Shown here one piece after another: positions 24,672 through 33,521 of a DNA stretch of 39,098 nt. The stretch covers positions 1 to 39,098 of the forward strand of contig CAMAGI010000009.1 in assembly GCA_945833775.1 (NCBI GenBank), in the 5' to 3' direction. Origin of the DNA: an uncultured Lachnospiraceae bacterium (GTDB lineage: Bacteria > Bacillota > Clostridia > Lachnospirales > Lachnospiraceae). The notes under the pieces are model-generated. The model was not told where the DNA came from and did no database searches. It saw only the letters and a list, made by a program, of their open reading frames with translations. The stretch's first letter is position 1. Every line of letters starts with the position of its first letter. Position numbers and translations under genes: made by a program.

Positions 24672-24815
24672 GCAGACCCGCAGCGCAGGGTTTTGGATCG
24701 CGGGCCGACATATTCGGTTCAGATATAGGCTTGGAGTATCGTTTCGGTGAGATCCCGGAGTATCATTTGGGTGAGCGGAGTCAGGGAATTTGTTTGAAAC
24801 CCGTGCAAATTTTTC
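24672..24815. other. Gene-free stretch with a 24-bp direct repeat
   Basis: I see no supported gene here. GGAGTATCGTTTCGGTGAG (24733-24751) recurs at 24757-24775 with two changes, a period of 24 bases, which is 8 codons in one frame. It may be a remnant of a repeat-bearing coding sequence. Confidence 0.4.
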
Positions 24816-24844
24816 TTGCAAATGAATGGAGAGTGTGCTAATAT
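24816..24844 (+). promoter_or_regulatory. Promoter of the aspS-gatCAB operon
   Basis: TTGCAA (24816-24821), 17 bases, TAATAT (24839-24844). It places the transcript start near 24851, at the 5' end of the T-box leader. Confidence 0.75.
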
Positions 24845-24850
24845 TTCTAA

Positions 24851-25134
24851 CAAATAAAAAATGCAATGAAGGAGACTCTTGTCAGGGAACACGACAGGAA
24901 GGCAGCGTCACCGACTGAGAGCGCAGCCAGTGGGAAGCGATAAAGGGAACACTCCGGAGCAGGTTGCCTGAATGCGTAAGTACTAGGGCAGCACGTTACA
25001 CGCGTTAAGTGAAAGAGTGGATAGGGCGAGTGATATCCTTGATGGAGGATACGGCCTATCAATGCGGGTGGTACCGCGGATTCAAAGATGATCCGTCCCG
25101 GAATACAGTTGGTGTATTCCGGGACTTTTCTTTT
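24851..25134 (+). promoter_or_regulatory. T-box leader, probably tRNA-Asn specific
   Basis: A T-box riboswitch of usual layout. The T-box sequence TGCGGGTGGTACCGCGG is at 25063-25079. Stem I holds CTGAGAGCGCAGCC and AGTGGGAAGCG (distal loop region). The specifier, set by its position right before ACTCCGGAG (24951-24959, like the ATTCTTGAG after the Gly codon in B. subtilis glyQS), reads AAC at 24948-24950, an Asn codon. The variable T-box base is T (TGGT), which would pair with a discriminator A or wobble with G. Uncharged tRNA should stabilise the antiterminator and turn on aspS, gatC, gatA and gatB. The class is certain; the Asn reading is inferred by alignment from memory. Confidence 0.85.
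25095..25134 (+). terminator. T-box intrinsic terminator
   Basis: GTCCCGGAATAC (25095-25106) pairs with GTATTCCGGGAC (25114-25125), a perfect 12-bp stem with an 8-base loop, followed by TTTTCTTTT. It lies 16 bases after the T-box sequence and 111 bases before aspS. Confidence 0.9.
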
Positions 25135-25245
25135 GCTGTTTTTCGTCGATTCAGAGAACGGGGAGGCAAAAGAAGGTTCCGGACACAGCTGTACAATCCC
25201 GGAAGCGCAAAAGATGCATTCCGGGCAGAAAAAAGGAGGAACAGT

Positions 25246-26982
25246 ATGTACAGAGACATCACATTGAAAGAAATCGGAGAACAGCATATCGGTCAGACCC
25301 TTCAGGTTGCGGGATGGGTGGAAAACATTCGTGACCATGGCGGCGTATCCTTTATCGACCTTCGCGATATGTACGGCGTTTTACAGGTGGTAATGCGCAA
25401 CACAGATTTGCTGAAGGGAATCACCAGAGAAATGTGTATTTCCGTCACCGGACCTGTAGAAAAGCGGGATGAAGAAACCTATAATCCCAAGATTCCCACC
25501 GGTACCATTGAGCTGGAGGCACGCAAAATCGATGTTCTCGGCAAAGTATACCGTCAGCTGCCCTTTGAAATCCAGACATCCAAAGAGACCAGAGAAGAAG
25601 TCCGTCTGGTGTATCGTTATCTGGATCTGCGAAACAGCAAAGTGCGCGACAACATCATCTTTCGATCCAAGGTCATTGCATTCCTGCGCGAGAAGATGAC
25701 GGAAATGGGCTTTTTGGAGATTCAGACCCCGATTCTGTGCGCATCTTCCCCGGAGGGGGCAAGAGACTATATCGTTCCTTCCAGAAAGTACAAGGGCAAA
25801 TTTTATGCGCTTCCCCAGGCACCGCAGCAGTACAAACAGCTGTTGATGGTATCCGGTTTTGACCGGTATTTCCAGATTGCACCCTGCTTTCGCGATGAGG
25901 ACGCGAGAGCGGACAGATCCCCCGGCGAGTTTTACCAGCTGGATTTCGAGATGAGCTTTGCGACTCAGGAGGATGTTTTCCGGGTGGGAGAGGAGGTTCT
26001 CTCCGCCACATTTGAAAAGTTCGCACCCGAAGGATATGAGGTGACCAGGGCACCCTACCCGATCATCAGCTACAGGCAGGCAATGCTGGAGTTTGGAACC
26101 GACAAGCCGGATCTGCGCAATCCCTTACGCATCATGGACCTGACGGAATTTTTCCAGAGGTGTACCTTTAAACCCTTTATCGGCCGCACGGTAAGAGCGA
26201 TCAAGGTCCATGAGGAAATGTCCAAGGGCTTCCATGAAAAGCTTCTGAAATTTGCCACGGATATGGGGATGGGCGGTCTCGGTTATCTGGAAGTGGCTGA
26301 AGATCTGAGCTACAAAGGACCCATCGACAAATTTATTCCTGACGAGATGAAAACGGAACTGAGAGAATTGGCAGGACTTGTCTGTGGTGATACGATTTTC
26401 TTTGTCGCCGACAAGGAGGAACGTGCAAACTATTATGCGGGACGGTTGCGTATTGAACTGGGTGATAAGCTGGGTCTTACCGAGCAGAAGGCATTCCGTT
26501 TCTGCTATGTAAATGATTTCCCTATGTATGAACTGGACCCTGACACCAAGCAGATCGGCTTTACACACAACCCGTTTTCCATGCCCCAGGGGGGACTGGA
26601 GGCGCTGGAGAAGCAGGATCCCCTGGACGTGCTGGCATACCAGTATGATATCGTGTGCAACGGAATTGAGTTGTCCTCCGGAGCAGTCAGAAACCACGAT
26701 ATGGCGATCATGGAGAAGGCATTTGAGATTGCCGGTTACGATAAGCAGACCCTGAAGACCAAATTCGGTGCGCTGTATCAGGCCTTCCAGTTTGGAGCAC
26801 CGCCTCATGCAGGAATGGCACCCGGTGTGGACAGAATGCTGATGCTTTTGCGCGGAGAGGAAAACATCCGTGAGGTGATTGCCTTCCCCATGAGCGGTTC
26901 GGCTCAGGATCTGATGTGCGGAGCTCCCGGTGATGTGACCGAGCAGCAACTGCGGGAGGTTCATATCAAGGTGCGGGATTAA
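25246..26982 (+). CDS. aspS: Aspartyl-tRNA synthetase (probably non-discriminating)
   Basis: A 578-residue class IIb synthetase. Start ATG 25246 follows AGGAGG (25234-25239); the frame is open through the leader but has no site there. The OB-fold anticodon domain is 1-105, the catalytic core runs from 120 with [15 protein letters not shown] (flipping loop, 166-180), motif 2 [16 protein letters not shown], the bacterial GAD insertion about 290-400, and motif 3 [20 protein letters not shown]. The anticodon-binding loop reads RDHGG with H31; His here is reported in bacterial AspRS that also charge tRNA-Asn, where discriminating enzymes such as E. coli have Leu. With gatCAB in the same operon, this enzyme likely makes both Asp-tRNA(Asp) and Asp-tRNA(Asn). 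Confidence 0.95.
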   Translation: MYRDITLKEIGEQHIGQTLQVAGWVENIRDHGGVSFIDLRDMYGVLQVVMRNTDLLKGITREMCISVTGPVEKRDEETYNPKIPTGTIELEARKIDVLGKVYRQLPFEIQTSKETREEVRLVYRYLDLRNSKVRDNIIFRSKVIAFLREKMTEMGFLEIQTPILCASSPEGARDYIVPSRKYKGKFYALPQAPQQYKQLLMVSGFDRYFQIAPCFRDEDARADRSPGEFYQLDFEMSFATQEDVFRVGEEVLSATFEKFAPEGYEVTRAPYPIISYRQAMLEFGTDKPDLRNPLRIMDLTEFFQRCTFKPFIGRTVRAIKVHEEMSKGFHEKLLKFATDMGMGGLGYLEVAEDLSYKGPIDKFIPDEMKTELRELAGLVCGDTIFFVADKEERANYYAGRLRIELGDKLGLTEQKAFRFCYVNDFPMYELDPDTKQIGFTHNPFSMPQGGLEALEKQDPLDVLAYQYDIVCNGIELSSGAVRNHDMAIMEKAFEIAGYDKQTLKTKFGALYQAFQFGAPPHAGMAPGVDRMLMLLRGEENIREVIAFPMSGSAQDLMCGAPGDVTEQQLREVHIKVRD

Positions 26983-27032
26983 GCGGATCGGGAAAAAGGG
27001 AGAAAAGGAATGCAGGTATATGGAAAGCGGGG

Positions 27033-27335
27033 ATGAAAATGGCGAATATCATTGATGATGCAACAATCGAGTATGTGGGAATTCTTGCGAAGCTGGAGCT
27101 GACCGACGAGGAGAAGGAGCAGGCAAAAAAGGATATGGGCAGCATGCTGGACTATATCGATAAGCTGGGCGAGCTGGATACGACGGGCGTGGAACCGATG
27201 TCCCATGTTTTCCCGGTTCAGAATGTGTTCCGTGAAGATGTGGTCACAAACGGGGATGCCAGGGAACAGATTCTTGCCAATGCGCCGGAGGAGAAGGACG
27301 GCATGTTTGTGGTGCCCCAGACGTTCCCCGGATAA
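27033..27335 (+). CDS. gatC: Asp-tRNA(Asn)/Glu-tRNA(Gln) amidotransferase subunit C
   Basis: A 100-residue GatC. The second in-frame ATG (27039, 98 residues) has better spacing from GCGGGG and may be the true start. The family pattern is clear: [20 protein letters not shown] at the N-terminus, then [20 protein letters not shown] and the C-terminal [15 protein letters not shown]. GatC wraps around GatA and GatB and helps assembly of the heterotrimer that amidates mischarged Asp-tRNA(Asn) or Glu-tRNA(Gln). It is 50 bases downstream of aspS and 57 upstream of gatA. Confidence 0.93.
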   Translation: MKMANIIDDATIEYVGILAKLELTDEEKEQAKKDMGSMLDYIDKLGELDTTGVEPMSHVFPVQNVFREDVVTNGDAREQILANAPEEKDGMFVVPQTFPG

Positions 27336-27392
27336 TCCCGGGAAACTGGTTTCGGGTGGATACGGGACGAAATAATTTGAGGAGAAAGAAGC

Positions 27393-28838
27393 ATGAAGAT
27401 TGCAGATTATACGGCAGTGGAGCTTTCCGAACAGATCAAGCAGGGCAGGGTAACGGTCAAAGAGGCACTGGATGCTGTGTTTGAGCAGATTGATTGCACG
27501 GAGGAAGCCATTCACTGTTATGTGACAATCGATCGGGAGAGAGCCTACCGACAGGCACAGGAGGTTCAGAAGAAGATTGACGCGGGGGAATTGACAGGCC
27601 CCCTGGCAGGGGTACCCTTTGCCATCAAAGATAATCTTTGTACGGAGGGGATGTTAACTACCTGCAGCTCGAAGATTTTGGAGAATTTTGTGCCCACTTA
27701 CAGTGCGGAGGCAGTAAAGCGACTGGAGGCTGCGGGCGCGGTGGTCATCGGCAAGACCAATATGGATGAGTTTGCGATGGGAAGTACAACGGAGACATCC
27801 TACTTTGGAATTACCAGAAATCCGAGAAACACGGAGCATGTTCCCGGCGGCTCTTCCGGCGGCTCTGCGGCTGCGGTGGCTGCGGGAGAATGCTTTGCGG
27901 CGCTGGGAAGCGATACCGGCGGATCCATCCGACAGCCGGCTTCCTACTGCGGGGTTGTGGGAATGAAGCCGACCTACGGAACGGTTTCCCGGTATGGGCT
28001 GATCGCATATGGATCCTCCCTGGATCAGATCGGCCCCCTGACAAAGGATGTGCGTGACTGCGCAGCGATTCTGGAAGTCATCGCAGGCGAGGACAAGAAG
28101 GATTCCACCTCCATGAAGCGGGAGGATACAAACTTTACGGAAGCCCTGGTGGATGATGTGAAGGGCATGCGGATCGGTATTCCCAGAGATTATTTCGGTG
28201 AGGGACTGGATCCCGAGGTAAAACAGGCGGTGCTGGCGGCGGCAAAGGTTTTGGAAGAGCGGGGAGCCCTGGTGGAGGAGTTTGACCTAAGTCTGGTGGA
28301 GTATGCGATCCCCACCTATTACACCATTGCGGCAGCGGAGGCAAGTTCCAATCTGGAGCGCTTCGACGGCGTAAAGTATGGGTACCGCGCCCCCGTTGAT
28401 GATCTCCATCCGATGTACAAGAAAACCCGTTCGGAGGGCTTTGGCGCGGAGGTGAAACGCAGAATCATGCTGGGATCCTTTGTCCTCAGTTCCGGTTATT
28501 ATGATGCTTATTATCTCAAAGCGCTGCGTGTGAAAGCATTGATCAAGAAGGCCTTCGATGAAGCGTTTGCCAAATATGACGTAATCCTCGGACCGGTAGC
28601 GCCCACCACGGCGCCGCGGTTGGGGGAGAGCCTTGCGGATCCCATCAAAATGTACCTCGGGGATATCTATACCATTTCCGTCAATCTGGCAGGGCTTCCC
28701 GGAATTAGTATTCCCTGCGGAACGGATTCTAAGGGACTGCCCATCGGTCTCCAGCTGATCGGAGACTGTTTCCGTGAAAAAAACCTGATCCGGGCTGCTT
28801 TCACGGCGGAAAAAGCATTGCAGGAGGAGAGGAGGTAA
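27393..28838 (+). CDS. gatA: Asp-tRNA(Asn)/Glu-tRNA(Gln) amidotransferase subunit A
   Basis: A 481-residue amidase-signature protein, ATG 27393 after GAGGAGAAAG. The Ser-cisSer-Lys triad is complete: K79 (FAIKDN), S154 (PGGSSGGSAA) and S178 (DTGGSIRQPAS), at the same residue numbers I know for S. aureus GatA. It releases ammonia from glutamine (or asparagine), which travels to GatB. It lies 3 bases before gatB and belongs to the T-box-controlled operon. Confidence 0.96.
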   Translation: MKIADYTAVELSEQIKQGRVTVKEALDAVFEQIDCTEEAIHCYVTIDRERAYRQAQEVQKKIDAGELTGPLAGVPFAIKDNLCTEGMLTTCSSKILENFVPTYSAEAVKRLEAAGAVVIGKTNMDEFAMGSTTETSYFGITRNPRNTEHVPGGSSGGSAAAVAAGECFAALGSDTGGSIRQPASYCGVVGMKPTYGTVSRYGLIAYGSSLDQIGPLTKDVRDCAAILEVIAGEDKKDSTSMKREDTNFTEALVDDVKGMRIGIPRDYFGEGLDPEVKQAVLAAAKVLEERGALVEEFDLSLVEYAIPTYYTIAAAEASSNLERFDGVKYGYRAPVDDLHPMYKKTRSEGFGAEVKRRIMLGSFVLSSGYYDAYYLKALRVKALIKKAFDEAFAKYDVILGPVAPTTAPRLGESLADPIKMYLGDIYTISVNLAGLPGISIPCGTDSKGLPIGLQLIGDCFREKNLIRAAFTAEKALQEERR

Positions 28839-28841
28839 GCT

Positions 28842-30287
28842 ATGGCTAAGGAATATGAAACCGTCATCGGTCTGGAAGTCCATGTGGAACTTGCAACCAA
28901 GACCAAGATCTTCTGCGGATGCTCCACACAGTTCGGCGGGGCACCCAACAGCCACACCTGTCCGGTGTGTACGGGGATGCCGGGCTCTCTTCCGGTCTTG
29001 AACAAACAGGTGGTGGAGTACGCTGTGGCAGTGGGATTGGCGGCAAACTGTAAGATTACCCAGTATTGCAAATTTGACCGCAAGAACTATTTCTATCCCG
29101 ACAATCCGCAAAATTATCAGATCTCCCAGCTTTATCTGCCCATCTGCCGGGACGGATACGTGGAGATTGAAACCACCGACGAATCGGGGGAAGCTTGCAG
29201 CAAGAAGATCGGTATCCATGAGATTCATATGGAGGAGGATGCCGGAAAACTGATTCATGATGACTGGGAGGGCTGTGCGCTGGTGGACTACAACCGCTCC
29301 GGTGTTCCCCTCATTGAGATTGTCTCCGAGCCTGACATGCGAAGTGCGGACGAGGTCATTGCATATCTGGAGAAGCTGCGCCTTCTGATTCAGTATCTGG
29401 GAGCCTCCGACTGCAAACTTCAGGAGGGTTCCATGCGCGCCGATGTCAATCTCTCGGTGCGTGAACGCGGCGCGCGTGAATTTGGTACCAGAACGGAGAT
29501 GAAGAACCTCAATTCCTTCCGTTCCATCGCACGTGCTATCGAAGGAGAGAGGCAGCGCCAGATCGATCTGCTGGAGTCCGGCGAGGCGGTGATTCAGGAG
29601 ACCAGACGCTGGGACGATGCCAGGGAAACCTCTTATGCGATGCGCTCCAAGGAGGATGCCCAGGATTACCGGTATTTTCCGGATCCGGATCTGGTTCCCG
29701 TCTACATTGACGATGCCTGGATCGAGCGGATCCGAAACAGTCAGCCGGAGTTCCGTGAGGCGAAGCGCAAGCGTTATCGGGAAGAATATGATATCCCGGA
29801 TTACGATATTGAGATTATCACCGGCTCCAAGCACATGGCGGATATTTTTGAGGCCACCATTGCATGCGGAGCAGCACCGAAGAAGGTTTCCAACTGGTTG
29901 ATGGTGGAGACACTTCGTCTGCTCAAGGAGCGGGAGGAGGATCCGGAGGATATCGCCTTTTCTCCGGAGCATCTGGCGAAACTGATCCGGCTTACGGAGG
30001 AAAAGGTAATCAATTCCACGGTGGCGAAGGAAGTCTTTGAGGAAATGTTCCGTGCGGATATTGATCCCGAGGAATATGTTACGGAAAAGGGACTGAAAAT
30101 GGTGAGCGATGACGGTGCCCTGCGCAGTGTGGTGGAGGAAGTGATTGCGGCAAACCCTCAGTCTGTGGAAGATTACCGAAACGGCAAGGAGAAAGCCATT
30201 GGTTTTTTGGTCGGACAGACCATGAAGGCGATGAAGGGAAAGGCAGATCCCGGAACCGTCAATGCACTGTTGAAGGAACTGCTGTAA
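28842..30287 (+). CDS. gatB: Asp-tRNA(Asn)/Glu-tRNA(Gln) amidotransferase subunit B
   Basis: A 481-residue GatB with the usual length. The N-terminus YETVIGLEVHVELATKTKIF and the zinc-binding CGCSTQFGG...CPVC pattern (cysteines in residues 24-43) mark the kinase-like cradle; HMEEDAGKLIHD and DYNRSGVPLIEIVSEPDM follow. The helical tail and YqeY-like domain (about 330-481, ending GQTMKAMKGKADPGTVNALL) grips the tRNA. GatB phosphorylates the misacylated side chain and amidates it with ammonia from GatA. It is the last gene of the operon. Confidence 0.96.
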   Translation: MAKEYETVIGLEVHVELATKTKIFCGCSTQFGGAPNSHTCPVCTGMPGSLPVLNKQVVEYAVAVGLAANCKITQYCKFDRKNYFYPDNPQNYQISQLYLPICRDGYVEIETTDESGEACSKKIGIHEIHMEEDAGKLIHDDWEGCALVDYNRSGVPLIEIVSEPDMRSADEVIAYLEKLRLLIQYLGASDCKLQEGSMRADVNLSVRERGAREFGTRTEMKNLNSFRSIARAIEGERQRQIDLLESGEAVIQETRRWDDARETSYAMRSKEDAQDYRYFPDPDLVPVYIDDAWIERIRNSQPEFREAKRKRYREEYDIPDYDIEIITGSKHMADIFEATIACGAAPKKVSNWLMVETLRLLKEREEDPEDIAFSPEHLAKLIRLTEEKVINSTVAKEVFEEMFRADIDPEEYVTEKGLKMVSDDGALRSVVEEVIAANPQSVEDYRNGKEKAIGFLVGQTMKAMKGKADPGTVNALLKELL

Positions 30288-30295
30288 AAAAAGAG

Positions 30296-30336
30296 GCCCG
30301 CTGCAGGTTTTGTGTTTCCTGCCGCGGGCTTTCCTT
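30296..30336 (+). terminator. Terminator of the aspS-gatCAB operon
   Basis: GCCCGC-T-GCAGG (30296-30307) pairs with CCTGC-C-GCGGGC (30318-30329), one mismatch, 10-base loop, followed by TTTCCTT. It begins 8 bases after the gatB stop. Confidence 0.82.
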
Positions 30337-30359
30337 ATAATTCCAATGAAAAAATCGCT

Positions 30360-31118
30360 TTACTGAAAGATATATTCGATAAACTTCAGGGTGTCCTCCA
30401 AATGACCGGCATTGCCGTAAATTCCCAGAATTGAGGGTTCCCCTTTCTCCATTCCGGACACATAGTAGGCGGACGTAAACTTTTCACAGCCGTCAATCCG
30501 GATGCCCACGGGGACGGGGCGGTTCATTTGATCGGGAGCAAAGGGATCCGGGTACTCAAGAACGGAGGTATCCTCCAGTTTGCTGGACATTTCATCCCGC
30601 AGCTCCACCATATCCCAATCCACATAGTAGATCAGATCTGCGTACTCGTCGAATTGATCCGGTGTGAAAATATCGCGCAGATCGTGGAACTGGTCATTGT
30701 TGGCATAGGAAGCGAAGGTGTCTGCGTTCGTAATCAGGACATCCAGGTCGCCTGCAGCGGTGTACACAGCCAGTTTCTGGACGGAGGACATGGTGCCTTC
30801 ATCCATGGAATTGTCATTGATCGTCATCGTATTGTCAAACATGGCCTCGAATTCGGAGGTGTCGGTTCCGGTAAACTCCAGATACCCGGCATTGAATTCT
30901 TCGGCGGTTTCCAGGGGAACCACATTGACCATCGCCGCATAGAACATGACATCCTTGCGGGTGACTATCTGATAGATAAAGGAGATCAGGATGGCAACCG
31001 CCGCCACGGTACCGATTACATGCCATTTGTAATAATCCCAAAAATATTGAAGCTTCTGTTTCGGTGTGCCGTTTTTTAGCGCCTCCCGCTCTTCCTTAAA
31101 TTCATCCATTACAGCCAT
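30360..31118 (-). CDS. Membrane-anchored protein of unknown function
   Basis: A 252-residue protein; ATG 31118 (MAVMDEF) is chosen because AAAGG lies ten bases upstream; ATG 31142 gives 260 residues but lacks a site. Layout: charged cytosolic N-terminus with QKLQYFWDYYKWHVIG, one transmembrane helix about 33-52 (TVAAVAILISFIYQI), then a soluble outside domain rich in Asp, Glu and Tyr. Part of it (DVLITNADTFASYAN, then FHDLRDIFTPDQFDEYADLI) recalls extracellular solute-binding folds, but no motif is decisive. I do not recognise a named family. It has its own strong promoter and faces the DUF6106-like gene. Confidence 0.75.
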   Translation of the reverse strand: MAVMDEFKEEREALKNGTPKQKLQYFWDYYKWHVIGTVAAVAILISFIYQIVTRKDVMFYAAMVNVVPLETAEEFNAGYLEFTGTDTSEFEAMFDNTMTINDNSMDEGTMSSVQKLAVYTAAGDLDVLITNADTFASYANNDQFHDLRDIFTPDQFDEYADLIYYVDWDMVELRDEMSSKLEDTSVLEYPDPFAPDQMNRPVPVGIRIDGCEKFTSAYYVSGMEKGEPSILGIYGNAGHLEDTLKFIEYIFQ

Positions 31119-31169
31119 TTGCGTATCGCCTTTCCCGATCATAATTTTCAAATTCGGACCGTCCACTTT

Positions 31170-31198
31170 ATCATAATGTTTCCCCTGAATAATGTCAA
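31170..31198 (-). promoter_or_regulatory. Promoter of the membrane-anchored protein gene
   Basis: On the minus strand TTGACA (31198-31193), 17 bases, TATGAT (31175-31170). Perfect -35 box and 5/6 -10 box, 52 bases before the chosen start at 31118. Confidence 0.8.
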
Positions 31199-31272
31199 TG
31201 AAACGTATCTTACGGGATTCTAAAAAAATCATAAAATGGGGGCGCTTGCAGGGAAACTCGTGCGAATCCTTC

Positions 31273-31301
31273 TTGCAACAGAGGACAAGTTGGTATATCA
31301 T
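31273..31301 (+). promoter_or_regulatory. Promoter of the DUF6106-like gene
   Basis: TTGCAA (31273-31278), 17 bases, TATCAT (31296-31301), 34 bases before the ATG at 31335. Confidence 0.65.
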
Positions 31302-31334
31302 AAATACAGAAAAAATATAAAGGTAGGATGTCAT

Positions 31335-31829
31335 ATGAGTGAAAGTTATGTAGAGTGCCTGGTGAAGGCAAAGCCCTCCTTCGTCGGCAAGGCGGGAAAG
31401 GTATTGTTGATTGTGCTGACGGTCATTCTGGGTCTGGGCGGTTTTGTCGCTTTTCCCCTGTATCTGGCAGCCATTGCAACCGGTGTCGGGGCATACTTTG
31501 TCAATATCTTTACGGATCTTGAATATGAGTACCTGTATCTGGATAAGGAAATTGTGATTGATAAGGTGATGGCCAAGAGCAGAAGAAAGCGTGTTGCAAC
31601 GTACTCCCTGGACCGGGTGGAGATTTTTGCTCCTGTCAGGTCGTATCGACTGGACAATTACAAAAACCGCCAGGTGAAGGTAAAGGATTACAGCATCGGT
31701 GAGGAATTGAAGCCGGATCTTCGTTATGTGATGTATTATGAGGGCGGCGAGAAGATTCTTTTGAGCCCTTCCGAGCAGATGGTTAAGATCATGAAAAATG
31801 CTGCACCGAGAAAAGTATTTTCCGATTGA
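31335..31829 (+). CDS. DUF6106-like small membrane protein
   Basis: A 164-residue protein starting ATG 31335 (MSESYVECLVKAKPS). Two hydrophobic stretches at about 20-55 (KVLLIVLTVILGLGGFVAF and LYLAAIATGVGAYFV) form a hairpin in the membrane; the rest is a cytosolic beta-rich domain with LEYEYLYLDKEIVIDKVMAK, KRVATYSLDRVEIFAP and the C-terminal MKNAAPRKVFSD. I recognise this as a conserved Lachnospiraceae protein, probably DUF6106; its pattern resembles PH-like membrane domains. Function unknown. It has its own promoter, and the guaB promoter overlaps its stop codon. Confidence 0.7.
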   Translation: MSESYVECLVKAKPSFVGKAGKVLLIVLTVILGLGGFVAFPLYLAAIATGVGAYFVNIFTDLEYEYLYLDKEIVIDKVMAKSRRKRVATYSLDRVEIFAPVRSYRLDNYKNRQVKVKDYSIGEELKPDLRYVMYYEGGEKILLSPSEQMVKIMKNAAPRKVFSD

Positions 31830-31854
31830 CATTGCCTGCAAATTCTGATACACT
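31826..31854 (+). promoter_or_regulatory. guaB promoter
   Basis: TTGACA (31826-31831), 17 bases, TACACT (31849-31854). The -35 box overlaps the stop codon of the upstream gene (TGA 31827-31829). Confidence 0.82.
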
Positions 31855-31859
31855 CGTAA

Positions 31860-33359
<1,500 letters not shown>

Positions 33360-33382
33360 TTCTGTGCATAATTATACAAGTA

Positions 33383-33415
33383 AACGCACACTTTGTTAAT
33401 AAGTGTGCGTTTTTT
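33383..33415 (+). terminator. guaB terminator
   Basis: AACGCACACTT (33383-33393) pairs perfectly with AAGTGTGCGTT (33401-33411), 7-base loop, followed by more T to 33415. Confidence 0.9.
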
Positions 33416-33521
33416 GTGTACAGAAAGTAAAAAATGTGTTAAAATTGTAGAAAGTACTTTGGAAAAATGTTCCGTGGAATCAACTTTTGGGAAAACAGGA
33501 ACAAAAAGCAGAGGAACGTTC

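Noticed and set aside
25009-25245. N-terminal extension of AspRS through the leader
   Set aside because: The extension is T-box and terminator RNA; AGGAGG and homology fix the start at 25246.
28287-29972. 561-codon minus-strand frame opposite gatB and the end of gatA
   Set aside because: Shadow of strongly coding DNA; no start signals or recognisable domains.
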